From contig CAMCUP010000002.1 in the NCBI GenBank assembly GCA_945878885.1, positions 53,149 through 117,148 on the forward strand: DNA of 64,000 nt. Direction: 5' to 3'. This stretch comes from Polynucleobacter meluiroseus. Its GTDB lineage: Bacteria; Pseudomonadota; Gammaproteobacteria; Burkholderiales; Burkholderiaceae. A program made the translations under genes and the position numbers. This document shows, piece after piece, positions 10,209 through 20,257 of the stretch (positions are counted from its first letter, which is position 1; each line of letters opens with the position of its first letter). Under the pieces are notes generated by a model. The model did not search any database. It worked only from the letters and a program-made list of their open reading frames with translations, and had not been told where the DNA came from.

Positions 10209-11120
10209 TTAAATCACTTGTTGAATTCCTGCTAAGACCCATCCACCAGGACCTTCTACTGGCTTCGATAAATTCCAAATTTCGGAAAATGCATTTGCCT
10301 CAGCGCCAACCTGTTCACGAATCAAGCCTGAAAACTGCACACTACATAAGTAACTACCAGCCGAAATCTCGATTCCTAAAAGCCGCGCTTCTAGGGTTAC
10401 CACATCAGTTTGATTTGAGGCCTCAAAGCGTGCCTGCAAATCTTGCTGGAGGGTTGCATACATTTCAGGCGTAGCAAATTCACGTAAAGAATTTAAATCG
10501 CCGGTATCCCAAGCCTTTTGTAAGCGCACAAAATACTGTTTGGCATTTTCTAAGAAGCTGTGCTCATCAAAGCCTGGTGGCAGATCTAGAGGTACTTCAG
10601 CTAGTTGCGCCTCAACTTGCGGGGCATTTGCCATCGGCGCAAAGGTAGGCTCTTGCTGCTGGGGTGTTGCACCATAACCATTTCTTTGCATACCAGTAGC
10701 AGCAGCATTTGATTTAGAAAAGGCAGGTACGAAGCGACGTAGAACAAAGAGTACAACCATGCCAACTAAAAGGGCAATTAATATTCCCGTAATTAAAGAT
10801 GCGATGCCAGAGCCCATTTCACCCATCCCTAAATGAGAAAATAAATAGCCTAAGCCGATGCCAGCTGCTAAGCCACCTAATATTCCACCAAAGCCCCCAA
10901 AGCGGCTTGGAGCCGCGGCAGGGGCTGCTGCTGGCGTAGGAGCAGGCGCAACTTGCGCAGGCTTGGCTGCTGGCGCAGGTGTGGCTTGTCGCTGCATTGG
11001 TGTGCTTGGGGTGCGCCCTGCATTCTTGCCGCTACCTAAACGCGCTGCATCAACTTGCCCGATGAGAGCAAACAATAAAACTAAACTACCTAAAGCCAAT
11101 TTTAGATTTCGCATTTTCAT
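10209..11120 (-). CDS. Tim44-like domain protein with signal sequence
   Basis: Predicted exported or membrane-anchored protein of 303 residues. From the ATG at 11120, preceded by a GGAG ribosome-binding site, the order is: a signal peptide (LGSLVLLFALIGQVDAA); a low-complexity Pro/Ala linker, about 30-75; a glycine-rich stretch and a strong transmembrane helix (GILIALLVGMVVLFVLRR), about 80-130; a Q-rich spacer; and a C-terminal Tim44-like domain from about 180. The frame is open for 20 more codons upstream, but those would displace the signal peptide. Tim44 domains bind membrane-associated proteins in mitochondria; the bacterial role is unknown. Its place between ubiE and ubiJ suggests, but does not show, a link to ubiquinone synthesis. 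Confidence 0.82.
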   Translation of the reverse strand: MKMRNLKLALGSLVLLFALIGQVDAARLGSGKNAGRTPSTPMQRQATPAPAAKPAQVAPAPTPAAAPAAAPSRFGGFGGILGGLAAGIGLGYLFSHLGMGEMGSGIASLITGILIALLVGMVVLFVLRRFVPAFSKSNAAATGMQRNGYGATPQQQEPTFAPMANAPQVEAQLAEVPLDLPPGFDEHSFLENAKQYFVRLQKAWDTGDLNSLREFATPEMYATLQQDLQARFEASNQTDVVTLEARLLGIEISAGSYLCSVQFSGLIREQVGAEANAFSEIWNLSKPVEGPGGWVLAGIQQVI

Positions 11121-11151
11121 GTTATTTTCTCCTATAAAAAAACGAGGGTAT

Positions 11152-11895
11152 TTAATATTTAACCCCAATATGTAAAGCAACTATGCCGCCACTTAATCTG
11201 TGCACATCTACCTCGGCATAGCCTAAGCCTAACATCATGCCCTTTAGAGTCTCTGCATCGGGATGCACGCGGATGGATTCAGCTAAATAACGATAACTTG
11301 CAGCATCTTTGGCAATTTTCTCACCAAGCCAAGGCAATACCTTAAATGAGTAAGTATCATACAAGGATTGCAAGATACGCTCGGGTTGGGAAAACTCGAG
11401 TACTAGCACCTTACCCCCTGGCTTGATCACCCTCAGCATTTCACTTAAAGCCGCTTCTTTGTAGGTCATATTCCGTAAACCAAAGGCTACACTTACTATA
11501 TCAAAATGATTACTGGGAAAAGGGATGGCTTCAGCATCAAATTGAACGCAGGGTAGCGTTAGACCATGATCTAGCAGTCGATCTCGCCCGGCACCCAGCA
11601 TCGAGGCGTTGATATCGCTAAGCCAGATTTCAGCCTCGGCATGATTGCCCCATTGCGCAGCCCGGGCAAAGGCCGCCGCCAAATCGCCGGTACCGCCAGC
11701 AATATCTAACACCGCTTGGCCTGGCTTTACCTGCGCGCAAGTAATTGCCCATTTTTTCCATACCCGATGTAAGCCTAATGACATGAAGTCATTCATTAGG
11801 TCATATTTATTAGCGACCGAATGAAATACTTGAGCAACCTTACTAGCCTTTTCGGTTTCCTCAACATCCGCAAAACCAAAGTGGGTTTTTGTCAT
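11152..11895 (-). CDS. ubiE: ubiquinone/menaquinone C-methyltransferase
   Basis: SAM-dependent methyltransferase that adds the C2 methyl group in ubiquinone synthesis. The 247-residue length is typical. The N-terminus carries HFGFADV and [14 protein letters not shown]. The SAM-binding motif I is [11 protein letters not shown] near residue 68, and the family signature near 140-170 includes [24 protein letters not shown] and LEFSQP. It lies 59 bases downstream of the DUF971 gene and 31 bases upstream of the Tim44-like start, so cotranscription with ubiJ and ubiB is likely. Confidence 0.96.
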   Translation of the reverse strand: MTKTHFGFADVEETEKASKVAQVFHSVANKYDLMNDFMSLGLHRVWKKWAITCAQVKPGQAVLDIAGGTGDLAAAFARAAQWGNHAEAEIWLSDINASMLGAGRDRLLDHGLTLPCVQFDAEAIPFPSNHFDIVSVAFGLRNMTYKEAALSEMLRVIKPGGKVLVLEFSQPERILQSLYDTYSFKVLPWLGEKIAKDAASYRYLAESIRVHPDAETLKGMMLGLGYAEVDVHRLSGGIVALHIGVKY

Positions 11896-11954
11896 GGTCT
11901 TAAGCTTGAGAAGTAAACATGGTTAATTGTGCTTGGCGAATAGTCAACAATTGA

Positions 11955-12338
11955 CTAATGGCTACAGCTATGCCCTTTTTGACCCATTGGGGTATCTCGA
12001 TCAATACCCGCATCGGCCAATTTTTGTATATGTTCTGCCCATAAAGCATCTTGATTCTCGGCCAAATGAAACAGGAAATCCCAGGCATATAAACCAGAAT
12101 CGTGGCCATCGGAAAAAGTAAACTTGAGCGCGTAATGACCAACTGGCTCGATATTATTAATTAAAACTGCACGCTTTCCAGTTTGCAGGGTTTCTTGTCC
12201 TGGACCATGACCTCTAACTTCGGCAGAAGGGGATAGCACCCGTAAAAACTCAAACGGCAAGCGAAAGGACTGCCCACCTTCGTAAGCAAGTTCTAAGACC
12301 TTGGATTGCTGATGCAACACCACATTTATAGGAATCAT
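11955..12338 (-). CDS. DUF971 domain protein
   Basis: Short protein (127 residues) consisting of one DUF971 domain. This is the fold also found at the N-terminus of gamma-butyrobetaine hydroxylases and in some Fe-S-linked proteins. Visible features are LELAYEGGQSFRLPFEFLRV, the EVRGHGPGQE segment near 60 and YALKFTFSDGHDSGLYAWDFL near 85-105. The C-terminus carries a GHSCSH tail with histidines and a cysteine. The start ATG overlaps the stop of the FAD/Fe-S oxidoreductase by one base (TAATG), so translational coupling is likely. Function is unknown; a metal-cofactor role is a guess. Confidence 0.85.
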   Translation of the reverse strand: MIPINVVLHQQSKVLELAYEGGQSFRLPFEFLRVLSPSAEVRGHGPGQETLQTGKRAVLINNIEPVGHYALKFTFSDGHDSGLYAWDFLFHLAENQDALWAEHIQKLADAGIDRDTPMGQKGHSCSH

Positions 12339-15300
12339 TAAACCAATACCCTTTCAATACCACCTTGATTTGCTTTTGCCACATAATCTTGCATCCAATT
12401 GTGCCCCAGTAAACGTTCCGCCATTTCTACCACAATGTAATCCGCTTTTGTGTCGCTGTCTGCATCAAAGCGAGATAACCCCTGCAAGCAGGAGGGACAA
12501 CTGGTTAAAACCTTTACTTTGCCTGTGAAATTAGCCCTCAGTGACTCGGCGCCTTTTTCCATTTCAATTTGCTTACGAAAACGAATTTGGGTGGCAATAT
12601 CGGCGCGCGTAAGCGCTAAGGTACCTGCTTCTCCACAACAACGCTCATTTTTTTGAATTAACCCACCACCTTCAACTTGAATTAATTCATTTACCGTTTT
12701 GAGTGGATCTTGTAATTTCATGGGAGAGTGGCAAGGATCGTGATACATATACTTTACGCCAGTAACTCCAGTTAAATGTACCCCTTTTTCTAATAAATAT
12801 TCATGAATATCGATAATGCGGCAACCTGGAAAGATTGAGTCGAATTGGTAACCCGCCAATTGGTCATAACAAGTACCACACGAAACAACTACTGTTTTGA
12901 TATCTAAATAATTTAAGGTGTTGGCTACCCGATGAAACAAAACTCGATTATCGGTAATCATTTGCTCAGCGCGCTCAAAGTCGCCATTACCTCTTTGTGG
13001 ATATCCACAGCAGAGATATCCTGGCGGCAATACCGCTTGTACACCAACATTCCATAACATTGCTTGGGTAGCTAAACCGACTTGTGAAAAAAGTCGTTCT
13101 GAGCCACATCCAGGAAAATAAAATACTGCTTCAGTATCGGTAGTAGTTGTTAGGGGATCACGAATAATCGGCACATAATTAGCATCTTCAATATCAAGCA
13201 AAGCCCGCGCCGTTTTCTTCGGTAAATTGCCCGGCATTTTTTTATTAATAAAGAAAATGATCTGCTCTTTAATGGCTGGCTTGCCAAGGGTGGCTGGCGG
13301 GTGAGCAGTTTGTTGACGCGCCAATTTGCTAAATAAGCTGTTACCAAAGCGTTGCAGACGATAACCCCACTCAATCATGCTTTTGCGGGCCAAGCGAATT
13401 GTCTCTGGATCGGTAGCATTCAGAAAAAACATCGCCGCAGCAGTTCCCGCATTAAAACGCTGTTGTCCCATTTTGCGTAATAAGTTGCGCATATTCATGG
13501 TGACATTACCAAAATCAATTTTTACTGGACAAGGACTTAAACATTTATGGCATACGGTGCAATGCGCAGCAACATCATCAAACATATCCCAATGGCGAAT
13601 TGAGATTCCACGACGAGTTTGCTCTTCGTATAAAAAGGCTTCGATTAGTAATGAAGTTGCCAAAATTTTATCGCGTGGGCTATAAAATAAATTAGCGCGC
13701 GGTACGTGGGTCGCACAAACTGGCTTACATTTTCCACAACGCAAACAATCTTTAATGCTATCGGCGATGGCCCCAATATCACTTTGCTGCATGATGATTG
13801 ATTCATGCCCCATTAAGCCAAAACTGGGGGTATAAGCTTTAGTTAGATCCGCATGGGGCATTAATTTGCCTTTATTAAAATGCCCATGGGGATCAACTTT
13901 ATTTTTATAAGCGCGAAACTCGTGTAGTTCTAAATCAGTTAGGTATTCAAGCTTGGTAATGCCTATGCCGTGCTCGCCAGAAATAACGCCATCTAATGAG
14001 CGCGCTAAGGCCATAATACGAGCCACTGCCCCATGGCCATCTTGCAACATCTCATAATCATCTGAGTTCACTGGAATATTGGTGTGGACATTACCATCGC
14101 CCGCATGCATATGTAGCGCAATAAAAACCCGTTTGCGTAAAATGCGTTGATGAATTGCCAGTAACTCTTGCAGAATGGGCTCAAATGCCAAGCCACTAAA
14201 AATAATTTCAAGTTCGGCCTTGACTTCAGTTTTCCATGAGGCTCGCAATTGATATGTTTGTAAACGGGGGAAATAATTTTCAATCTCGGCTAACCACAAA
14301 GCCCAACGCGCCCGAACACCGGCAATTAAATCACTAGCTTGTTGCAGGCGATCGCCTAATAACTCTGCACTAGGAATCGCAAATTCATCCTCTTCCTTAC
14401 CTAAGGGTAAGTTTTCTTTTTGTAAATAATGCTCTAAGGCATCGAGGAGTTGTAATTTATTTTTAAGTGAAAGCTCGATATTGAGACGCTCAATTCCATC
14501 GGTATATTCCCCCATGCGAGGGAGTGGAATAACCACATCTTCATTAATCTTAAATGCATTGGTATGACGTGCAATAGCGGCGGTGCGAGCACGGTCAAGC
14601 CAAAACTTCTTACGTGCCTCGGGGCTAACCGCCACAAATCCTTCGCCCACACGTAAATTAGCCATGCGTACTACTTCACTCGTGGCAGCTGCCACGGCAG
14701 CCTCATCATTGCCGGCGATATCGCCAAGTAAAACCATTTTGGGTAAACCATGGCGTTTCGATTTAGTCGAATAGCCCACCGCTTTTAAATAACGATCATC
14801 GAGATGTTCTAAACCAGCCAAAATAGGGCCGCCTTGACGGCTCAACTGATCAATGTAATCTTTTATTTCGACAATACTAGGAATAGCTTCGCGGGTTGGG
14901 CCAAAAAATTCTAAGCAAACTGTGCGCATAAATTGCGGCATGCGATGCAAGATCCAGGTAGCACTAGTGATTAAGCCGTCGCAACCCTCTTTTTGGATGC
15001 CAGGTAAGCCCGCTAAAAACTTATCAGTCACATCTTTGCCTAGGCCAGCTTTACGAAAACGCTTACCAGCAATTTCAAGTAGCTCGGTGCGCAGAATTTT
15101 TTTACCTGGCGTCTGTAAACCATCTGACCAATTCAACTCAAAACGTGCTAAATCGACATCATGAATTTTGCCGAGATGATGATCTAAGCGTATAACCTCA
15201 AGCCAATTACCCTCAGGATCCACCATCCGCCAGCTCGCCAAGTTGTCGAGTGCCGTTCCCCAAAGTACTGCTTTTTTACCACCAGCATTCATCGCAATAT

Positions 15301-16174
15301 TGCCACCGATACAACTAGCATCTGCTGAGGTTGGATCGACTGCAAATACCAAGCCAGCTTGCTCGGCTACATCAGCAACCCGGCGAGTGATAACACCCGC
15401 ACCAGTAAAGATAGTTGGAGTTGGTATAGTCAATCCAGGTAAAGTAGATTGCGTTACGACTCCAAGTTGCTCAAGCTTTTCGGTATTGATTACCGCTGAC
15501 ATGGCATATAAGGGAATTGCTCCACCGGTATAGCCTGTACCGCCCCCACGTGGAATGATGGTGAGGCCTAGCTCGATACAAGCCCTTACTAAACCAGGAA
15601 TTTCAGCCTCAGTATCTGGCTTTAAAACTACAAAGGGGTATTCAACTCGCCAATCAGTCGCATCAGTAACGTGCGCAACTCGCGAGATGCCATCAAAGGT
15701 AATATTGTCAGGAGCCGTATACCGATTAAAAGTTTTTTTGGCTTTTTTTCGCAATACCTCAACTGCAGTAAATTCGGCTTCAAATCGTTCAACTGCGCCG
15801 CGCGCCGCATTTAATAGCACGTTAACTTGCTCAGCTGAATCGGCGGTCACGCGTTTTTCTACTTCGCCTAAGCGATGCCATAAGGCGTCTACTAACATTT
15901 GCCGTCGTTTGCTGTTATCTAATAAATCATCTTGTAAGAATGGGTTGCGTTGAACCACCCAAATGTCACCTAAAACCTCAAATAACATGCGTGCCGAACG
16001 CCCTGTACGGCGACTAGCACGTAGCTCTGTTAATGCCAGCCAAGCCTCTTCGCCTAATAGCCGAATCACCACCTCCCGATCAGAAAAAGAGGTGTAGTTA
16101 TAGGGTATTTCGCGTAAACGGGGTGGGTCAGTTTCAGCATCTAAAAACTGATTGAGCCCGAGGGGAGCATTCAT
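12338..16174 (-). CDS. giant FAD-linked oxidase with Fe-S and CCG domains (DUF3683 family)
   Basis: A 1278-residue oxidoreductase. The order is: N-terminal DUF3683-type region (to about 130); FAD-binding PCMH domain with [15 protein letters not shown] near 205 and [13 protein letters not shown] near 290; FAD-oxidase C-terminal domain with the [14 protein letters not shown] and SGEHGIGI motifs near 690-740; two 4Fe-4S motifs ([22 protein letters not shown]) near 820-890; and two CCG (heterodisulfide-reductase-like) domains with [16 protein letters not shown] and RCCGEAGTL. This resembles D-lactate or D-2-hydroxyacid dehydrogenases fused to their Fe-S partner; the substrate is not known. An ATG seven codons upstream (16195) is also possible. 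ilvA diverges from it. Confidence 0.88.
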   Translation of the reverse strand: MNAPLGLNQFLDAETDPPRLREIPYNYTSFSDREVVIRLLGEEAWLALTELRASRRTGRSARMLFEVLGDIWVVQRNPFLQDDLLDNSKRRQMLVDALWHRLGEVEKRVTADSAEQVNVLLNAARGAVERFEAEFTAVEVLRKKAKKTFNRYTAPDNITFDGISRVAHVTDATDWRVEYPFVVLKPDTEAEIPGLVRACIELGLTIIPRGGGTGYTGGAIPLYAMSAVINTEKLEQLGVVTQSTLPGLTIPTPTIFTGAGVITRRVADVAEQAGLVFAVDPTSADASCIGGNIAMNAGGKKAVLWGTALDNLASWRMVDPEGNWLEVIRLDHHLGKIHDVDLARFELNWSDGLQTPGKKILRTELLEIAGKRFRKAGLGKDVTDKFLAGLPGIQKEGCDGLITSATWILHRMPQFMRTVCLEFFGPTREAIPSIVEIKDYIDQLSRQGGPILAGLEHLDDRYLKAVGYSTKSKRHGLPKMVLLGDIAGNDEAAVAAATSEVVRMANLRVGEGFVAVSPEARKKFWLDRARTAAIARHTNAFKINEDVVIPLPRMGEYTDGIERLNIELSLKNKLQLLDALEHYLQKENLPLGKEEDEFAIPSAELLGDRLQQASDLIAGVRARWALWLAEIENYFPRLQTYQLRASWKTEVKAELEIIFSGLAFEPILQELLAIHQRILRKRVFIALHMHAGDGNVHTNIPVNSDDYEMLQDGHGAVARIMALARSLDGVISGEHGIGITKLEYLTDLELHEFRAYKNKVDPHGHFNKGKLMPHADLTKAYTPSFGLMGHESIIMQQSDIGAIADSIKDCLRCGKCKPVCATHVPRANLFYSPRDKILATSLLIEAFLYEEQTRRGISIRHWDMFDDVAAHCTVCHKCLSPCPVKIDFGNVTMNMRNLLRKMGQQRFNAGTAAAMFFLNATDPETIRLARKSMIEWGYRLQRFGNSLFSKLARQQTAHPPATLGKPAIKEQIIFFINKKMPGNLPKKTARALLDIEDANYVPIIRDPLTTTTDTEAVFYFPGCGSERLFSQVGLATQAMLWNVGVQAVLPPGYLCCGYPQRGNGDFERAEQMITDNRVLFHRVANTLNYLDIKTVVVSCGTCYDQLAGYQFDSIFPGCRIIDIHEYLLEKGVHLTGVTGVKYMYHDPCHSPMKLQDPLKTVNELIQVEGGGLIQKNERCCGEAGTLALTRADIATQIRFRKQIEMEKGAESLRANFTGKVKVLTSCPSCLQGLSRFDADSDTKADYIVVEMAERLLGHNWMQDYVAKANQGGIERVLV

Positions 16175-16220
16175 GGCACAGACTTTATAAATCATTATTT
16201 TAATTGAGCAATGCCTGATC

Positions 16221-16250
16221 TTGACAGGATTTAGCTAAAAGCAGTAACCC
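16221..16250 (+). promoter_or_regulatory. possible promoter of ilvA
   Basis: A perfect -35 hexamer TTGACA (16221-16226) is followed 18 bases later by a poor -10 match TAACCC (16245-16250), in the divergent gap before ilvA. Just downstream is a 7-bp inverted repeat, AAGGGCT/AGCCCTT (16261-16277), within the probable leader. The weak -10 makes this tentative. Confidence 0.3.
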
Positions 16251-16295
16251 CTTCAAAAATAAGGGCTTAAAGCCCTTCCGTGGTACGCTCAGCTG

Positions 16296-17816
16296 ATGGC
16301 AACCAACTACCTAAAAAAAATTCTCGCCGCCAAAGTCTACGACGTTGCTCGGGAAACCGAGCTCGATTTTGCGCCCCAACTGTCGCATCGTCTCGGTAAC
16401 CGAGTTTTACTGAAACGCGAAGACAACCAAAGCGTTTTTTCCTTTAAATTACGTGGTGCCTATAACAAAATGGCCCATTTAGACCCTGCTGCCCTGAAAC
16501 GGGGAGTAATTGCTGCATCGGCTGGAAATCATGCACAAGGCGTAGCTTTGGCGGCCGCTAAAATGAAATGTAAGGCTGTCATTGTGATGCCCATTACTAC
16601 CCCTAAGGTAAAAATTGATGCAGTTAAAGCTCACGGAAAATCATGGGTAGAGTTGATTTTATTGGGCGATTCTTATAGCGATGCTTACGCCCATGCCCAG
16701 TCGCTTGAAAAAAAACGAAGACTTACCTTTGTACACCCCTTTGATGATCCCGATGTAATTGCTGGACAGGGCACCATAGCGCAAGAAATATTTCAACAAT
16801 GCCAAAGTCCCATTGATGCCATTTTTGTGGCGATTGGTGGTGGCGGCTTAATTTCTGGTATCGGCGAATACTCTAAAGCTATCAGCCCCTCCACCAAAAT
16901 TATTGGTGTGCAAGCCCAAGACTCTGATGCGATGAAACGCTCACTCAAAGCGGGTAAGCGCATAGAACTAAAAGAGGTTGGCTTATTTTCTGATGGCACT
17001 GCCGTAAAGCTGGTTGGTAAAGAAACTTTTCGTATTTGCCAACGGGTGATCGATGAGATTGTGACTGTTGATACCGATGAAATTTGCGCAGCGATTAATG
17101 ATGTATTTAGTGATACTCGCAGTATTCTTGAACCAGCGGGCGCTCTAGCTATTGCTGGTTTAAAAAAATATGTTCACCAGCGACGCGTCAAAAAAAATAC
17201 GTTGGTAGCAGTTGCCTGCGGCGCAAATATGAATTTTAGCCGCTTACGTTTTGTCGCTGAGCGTGCCGATGTCGGCGAATATCGTGAAGCTGTTTTTGCA
17301 GTCACCATTCCTGAAGAACGTGGCTCATTTAAACGGTTTTGTGAGCTCTTGGGTAAACGCAATGTAACTGAATTTAATTACCGCATTGCTGATCAACATA
17401 AAGCCCATTTGTTTGTGGGCATTTCTACTGTGAAGGCACAAGATAGTACGGCAATAGCTAAGCACTTTAATCAGGCTGGCTTTGCGACCCTTGATCTTAC
17501 CCATGACGAATTAGCTAAATCGCACTTACGTCATCTAGTCGGAGGACACTCGCCCTTAGCCAAAGATGAGTTGCTATATCGCTTCGAGTTTCCAGAACGA
17601 CCTGGGGCGCTGATGCGTTTTTTAACTAGCATGGCGCCTAACTGGAATATTAGTTTGTTTCATTACCGCAATCATGGAGCCGACTACGGCCGTATTCTGG
17701 TTGGTATTCAAGTACCCAAAACCGATCAAAAAGTTTTTCAACGTTTTCTGACTACTCTGGGCTATCCTCATTGGAATGAAAGCAAAAATCCTGCGTATCA
17801 ACTTTTTTTAAAATAA
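16296..17816 (+). CDS. ilvA: threonine ammonia-lyase (deaminase), biosynthetic
   Basis: PLP enzyme converting threonine to 2-oxobutanoate, the first committed step to isoleucine. The 506-residue length matches the biosynthetic, allosteric form. The PLP lysine is K51 in SFKLRGAYNKM, and the phosphate-binding loop is GGGGLISGIG near 182. Residues from about 325 to the end form two ACT-like regulatory domains (ERGSFKRFCELLG and ERPGALMRFLTSM), which in this family sense isoleucine and valine. It starts 121 bases from the divergent oxidoreductase gene and is followed one base later by a nucleotidase gene. Confidence 0.96.
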   Translation: MATNYLKKILAAKVYDVARETELDFAPQLSHRLGNRVLLKREDNQSVFSFKLRGAYNKMAHLDPAALKRGVIAASAGNHAQGVALAAAKMKCKAVIVMPITTPKVKIDAVKAHGKSWVELILLGDSYSDAYAHAQSLEKKRRLTFVHPFDDPDVIAGQGTIAQEIFQQCQSPIDAIFVAIGGGGLISGIGEYSKAISPSTKIIGVQAQDSDAMKRSLKAGKRIELKEVGLFSDGTAVKLVGKETFRICQRVIDEIVTVDTDEICAAINDVFSDTRSILEPAGALAIAGLKKYVHQRRVKKNTLVAVACGANMNFSRLRFVAERADVGEYREAVFAVTIPEERGSFKRFCELLGKRNVTEFNYRIADQHKAHLFVGISTVKAQDSTAIAKHFNQAGFATLDLTHDELAKSHLRHLVGGHSPLAKDELLYRFEFPERPGALMRFLTSMAPNWNISLFHYRNHGADYGRILVGIQVPKTDQKVFQRFLTTLGYPHWNESKNPAYQLFLK

Positions 17817-17817
17817 G

Positions 17818-18723
17818 ATGGCATATAGTCTTTCCGGGAAACTCGTAGTGGCGATTTCGTCACGTGCCTTATTTGATTTTGAAGAAGAAAACAATCTTTT
17901 CGAGGCAACTGACGATAGTGCCTACATGAAGTTACAACTTGAAAGGCTGTCGCTACCGGCCCGCACTGGTGTTGCCTTTCCTCTCGTAAAAAAATTATTG
18001 GCGTTTAATAGCGGTGAAGAGCAGCGAGTGGAGGTCGTGATTCTTTCGCGGAATGATCCAGTTAGTGGCCTAAGGGTATTCCGTTCAGCTGTGCATCATG
18101 GCCTGCACCTTGAGCGGGGGGTTTTTACCCGCGGGCGGCCTCCCTATCATTACTTACGATCATTACATGCTAATTTGTTTTTATCTGCCAATGAAGATGA
18201 TGTGCGTGCCACGATTGACGCTGGTTTTCCTGCGGCGCGGGTCTACCCTGAATCGAATACTAGTGCTGAATCACATCCCGATGAAATTCGGATTGCCTTT
18301 GATGGTGATGCAGTTTTATTTTCTGATGAAGCTGAACAAGTATTTCAAAACAAAGGTCTTGAAGCTTTTGTTGATCATGAGAGTAAAAAAGTCTCAGTTC
18401 CATTGCCGCCTGGACCTTTTAAGCCGCTATTAGAGGCGCTACACCGTCTACAAATTCATTCTGCAAAAGAGGGTATGCGGATTCGTACTGCTTTAGTTAC
18501 TGCACGCTCTGCACCTGCCCACGAACGAGCAATTCGCACTTTGATGAATTGGGGCATTGAAGTTGATGAAGCAATGTTTCTTGGTGGCCTATCAAAAAGT
18601 GATTTCTTGCGCGAGTTTGAGCCTGATTTCTTTTTTGATGACCAAACCGGTCATTGCCAAGCAGCCGCTACAGTAGCGCCAACTGGACATGTGGTTTCAG
18701 GAATTGCAAATCGCCAAGATTAG
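17818..18723 (+). CDS. 5'-nucleotidase of the cN-I family
   Basis: Predicted cytoplasmic nucleoside 5'-monophosphate phosphatase of 301 residues, recognised as the cytosolic 5'-nucleotidase I type (PF06189 as I recall it). Visible landmarks are AISSRALFDFEEE at the N-terminus (a variant of the family's catalytic DxD region), VVILSRNDP near 78, IRIAFDGDAVLFSDEAE near 155-175 and LGGLSKSDFLREFEPDFFFDDQ near 260-280, the likely metal-binding aspartates. The start is one base after the ilvA stop, so it is surely cotranscribed. A functional tie to isoleucine synthesis is not apparent; the substrate is unknown. Confidence 0.82.
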   Translation: MAYSLSGKLVVAISSRALFDFEEENNLFEATDDSAYMKLQLERLSLPARTGVAFPLVKKLLAFNSGEEQRVEVVILSRNDPVSGLRVFRSAVHHGLHLERGVFTRGRPPYHYLRSLHANLFLSANEDDVRATIDAGFPAARVYPESNTSAESHPDEIRIAFDGDAVLFSDEAEQVFQNKGLEAFVDHESKKVSVPLPPGPFKPLLEALHRLQIHSAKEGMRIRTALVTARSAPAHERAIRTLMNWGIEVDEAMFLGGLSKSDFLREFEPDFFFDDQTGHCQAAATVAPTGHVVSGIANRQD

Positions 18724-18860
18724 CCAAGGGTGAGTAATGATACGGTGGCATTCTCTATTTTATTTAGTATTTGGTGGCTCTTTTTTGTTTCAAAAAAAAA
18801 ACGCAATCAAACTATTCTTAACCCAAATAAACCTCTTGACCATTTATTCTCTTTGTTTTT

Positions 18861-19700
18861 ATGACCTTGATTAAATCAATACCTCAACTTGGGATGCAAA
18901 CTGCTTATCCTAGCCACTATGATCCGAGCCTACTTTTTCCAATTAATCGCGCAGTTCAGCGGGCTAATTTACCTCTACTAAATAAGCCTGTTTTGCCTTT
19001 TTTTGGCATTGATATTTGGAATGCATATGAACTTGGCTGGCTAAATACTAAAGGTAAACCACAAATTGCTTTAGCCGAATTTATTATTCCGGCTGATTCG
19101 CCCATGATGATTGAATCAAAATCATTGAAGCTTTATTTAAATAGCCTTAATAATGAACGCTTTCACTCTGCTGATGAGTTGAAGGGGCGGCTTAAAACCG
19201 ATTTATCTACAGCTACTGGTGCTACCGTTAAGATAGGCATCCTTGAACCCGAAAAAGCAAGTGCCACTGGTATCCAGGAATTAAGGGGGGTTCTACTCGA
19301 TCGATTAGATTTAGAGGTTGACTCCTTGATAGCTGCCGACCCAACACTGCTAAGCGCAGATAAAGAGGCTGCCCCAATTGAGCAATGTTTAGTTTCTCAT
19401 CTCCTCAAATCGAATTGCCCAGTTACCAGCCAGCCAGATTGGGCGAGCATTCAAATTCAGTACTTTGGCAGGCCAATTAATGAAGAGGGGTTGCTCCGCT
19501 ATCTTATTGGCTTTCGCCAATTGGGAGAATTTCATGAAGATTGTGTCGAAACAATTTTTTGCGCCATTAAAGAGCGGTGCGCGCCAGAAAAATTAGCGGT
19601 ATTTGCACGGTATACCCGCCGTGGCGGTTTAGATATAAACCCATTTCGCACTGACTACAATGCTGCCTGGCCCACCAATATTAGGCATGCCAGGCAGTAA
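18861..19700 (+). CDS. queF: NADPH-dependent 7-cyano-7-deazaguanine reductase
   Basis: Reduces preQ0 to preQ1 in queuosine tRNA modification. The 279-residue length marks the two-domain (type II, E. coli-like) form. The QueF motif ESKSLKLY lies near residue 83 and binds NADPH. The catalytic cysteine is in SNCPVTSQPDW near 186, with the general-acid aspartate a few residues on. The conserved GFRQLGEFHE is near 220. The 137-base gap upstream has A- and T-runs; I found no preQ1-riboswitch pattern there. It converges on ssb with 9 bases between stops. Confidence 0.95.
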   Translation: MTLIKSIPQLGMQTAYPSHYDPSLLFPINRAVQRANLPLLNKPVLPFFGIDIWNAYELGWLNTKGKPQIALAEFIIPADSPMMIESKSLKLYLNSLNNERFHSADELKGRLKTDLSTATGATVKIGILEPEKASATGIQELRGVLLDRLDLEVDSLIAADPTLLSADKEAAPIEQCLVSHLLKSNCPVTSQPDWASIQIQYFGRPINEEGLLRYLIGFRQLGEFHEDCVETIFCAIKERCAPEKLAVFARYTRRGGLDINPFRTDYNAAWPTNIRHARQ

Positions 19701-19709
19701 GACGATTAC

Positions 19710-20162
19710 TTAAAACGGGATATCGTCATCCATGGCACCGAGGGCCCCGGCTGGTGCAGCAGGCGATGCACTGGTATCTGCAGACTTGGTGCGGGGCGCC
19801 GCATCACCACCCTCGCTACTTCCCGACATCTTTGAGCCGAGCATTTGCATGGTTTCGGCTCGAATTTCAGTGGAGTATTTTTCTTGTCCACTTTGATCGG
19901 TCCATTTTCGTGTACGTAAACTACCTTCGACATACACTTGCGATCCTTTTTTTAAGTATTGGCCCGCAATTTCGGCTAACTTACCAAAAAAAGCTACGCG
20001 ATGCCATTCAGTAGTTTCTTTCATTTCGCCAGTTTGTTTGTCTTTGTAGCGATCTGAAGTTGCTACTGAAATATTTGTTACCGCATCACCGCTAGGCAAA
20101 TATCGTGTTTCTGGATCGCGCCCTACGTTACCTACGATGATGACTTTATTTACCGAAGCCAT
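19710..20162 (-). CDS. ssb: single-stranded DNA-binding protein
   Basis: Binds single-stranded DNA during replication, recombination and repair. The 150-residue protein has an OB-fold of about 110 residues opening with [16 protein letters not shown] and containing [15 protein letters not shown] disordered Ala/Ser/Gly-rich linker and the acidic tip MDDDIPF, which recruits partner proteins, follow. The ATG is preceded by GGGAG. It has its own likely promoter at 20216-20244, although an MFS gene lies upstream on the same strand. uvrA is two genes away, a proximity seen in many proteobacteria; I see no LexA box. Confidence 0.97.
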   Translation of the reverse strand: MASVNKVIIVGNVGRDPETRYLPSGDAVTNISVATSDRYKDKQTGEMKETTEWHRVAFFGKLAEIAGQYLKKGSQVYVEGSLRTRKWTDQSGQEKYSTEIRAETMQMLGSKMSGSSEGGDAAPRTKSADTSASPAAPAGALGAMDDDIPF

Positions 20163-20215
20163 GTGGTCTCCCGAAGAAAATGAATGAATAAAATAATAAC
20201 TTACTGCGGTTTAAT

Positions 20216-20244
20216 TAAATACAGCTACGGATTTCGTAAAACAA
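20216..20244 (-). promoter_or_regulatory. sigma70-type promoter of ssb
   Basis: On the minus strand TTGTTT (20244-20239) and TATTTA (20221-20216) are separated by exactly 17 bases, about 54 bases upstream of the ssb start. Spacing is ideal and the hexamers are moderate matches. It sits just downstream of the MFS gene's stop. Confidence 0.45.
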
Positions 20245-20257
20245 GCAAGTGATCTGC

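Noticed and set aside
15243..15953. plus-strand frames of 96 and 132 codons inside the large oxidoreductase
   Set aside because: They are opposite-strand shadows of a gene with intact FAD motifs and have no recognisable content.
18724..18860. preQ1 riboswitch before queF
   Set aside because: No preQ1-I or preQ1-II motif with an A-rich pseudoknot tail was found; only poly-A and poly-T runs are present.
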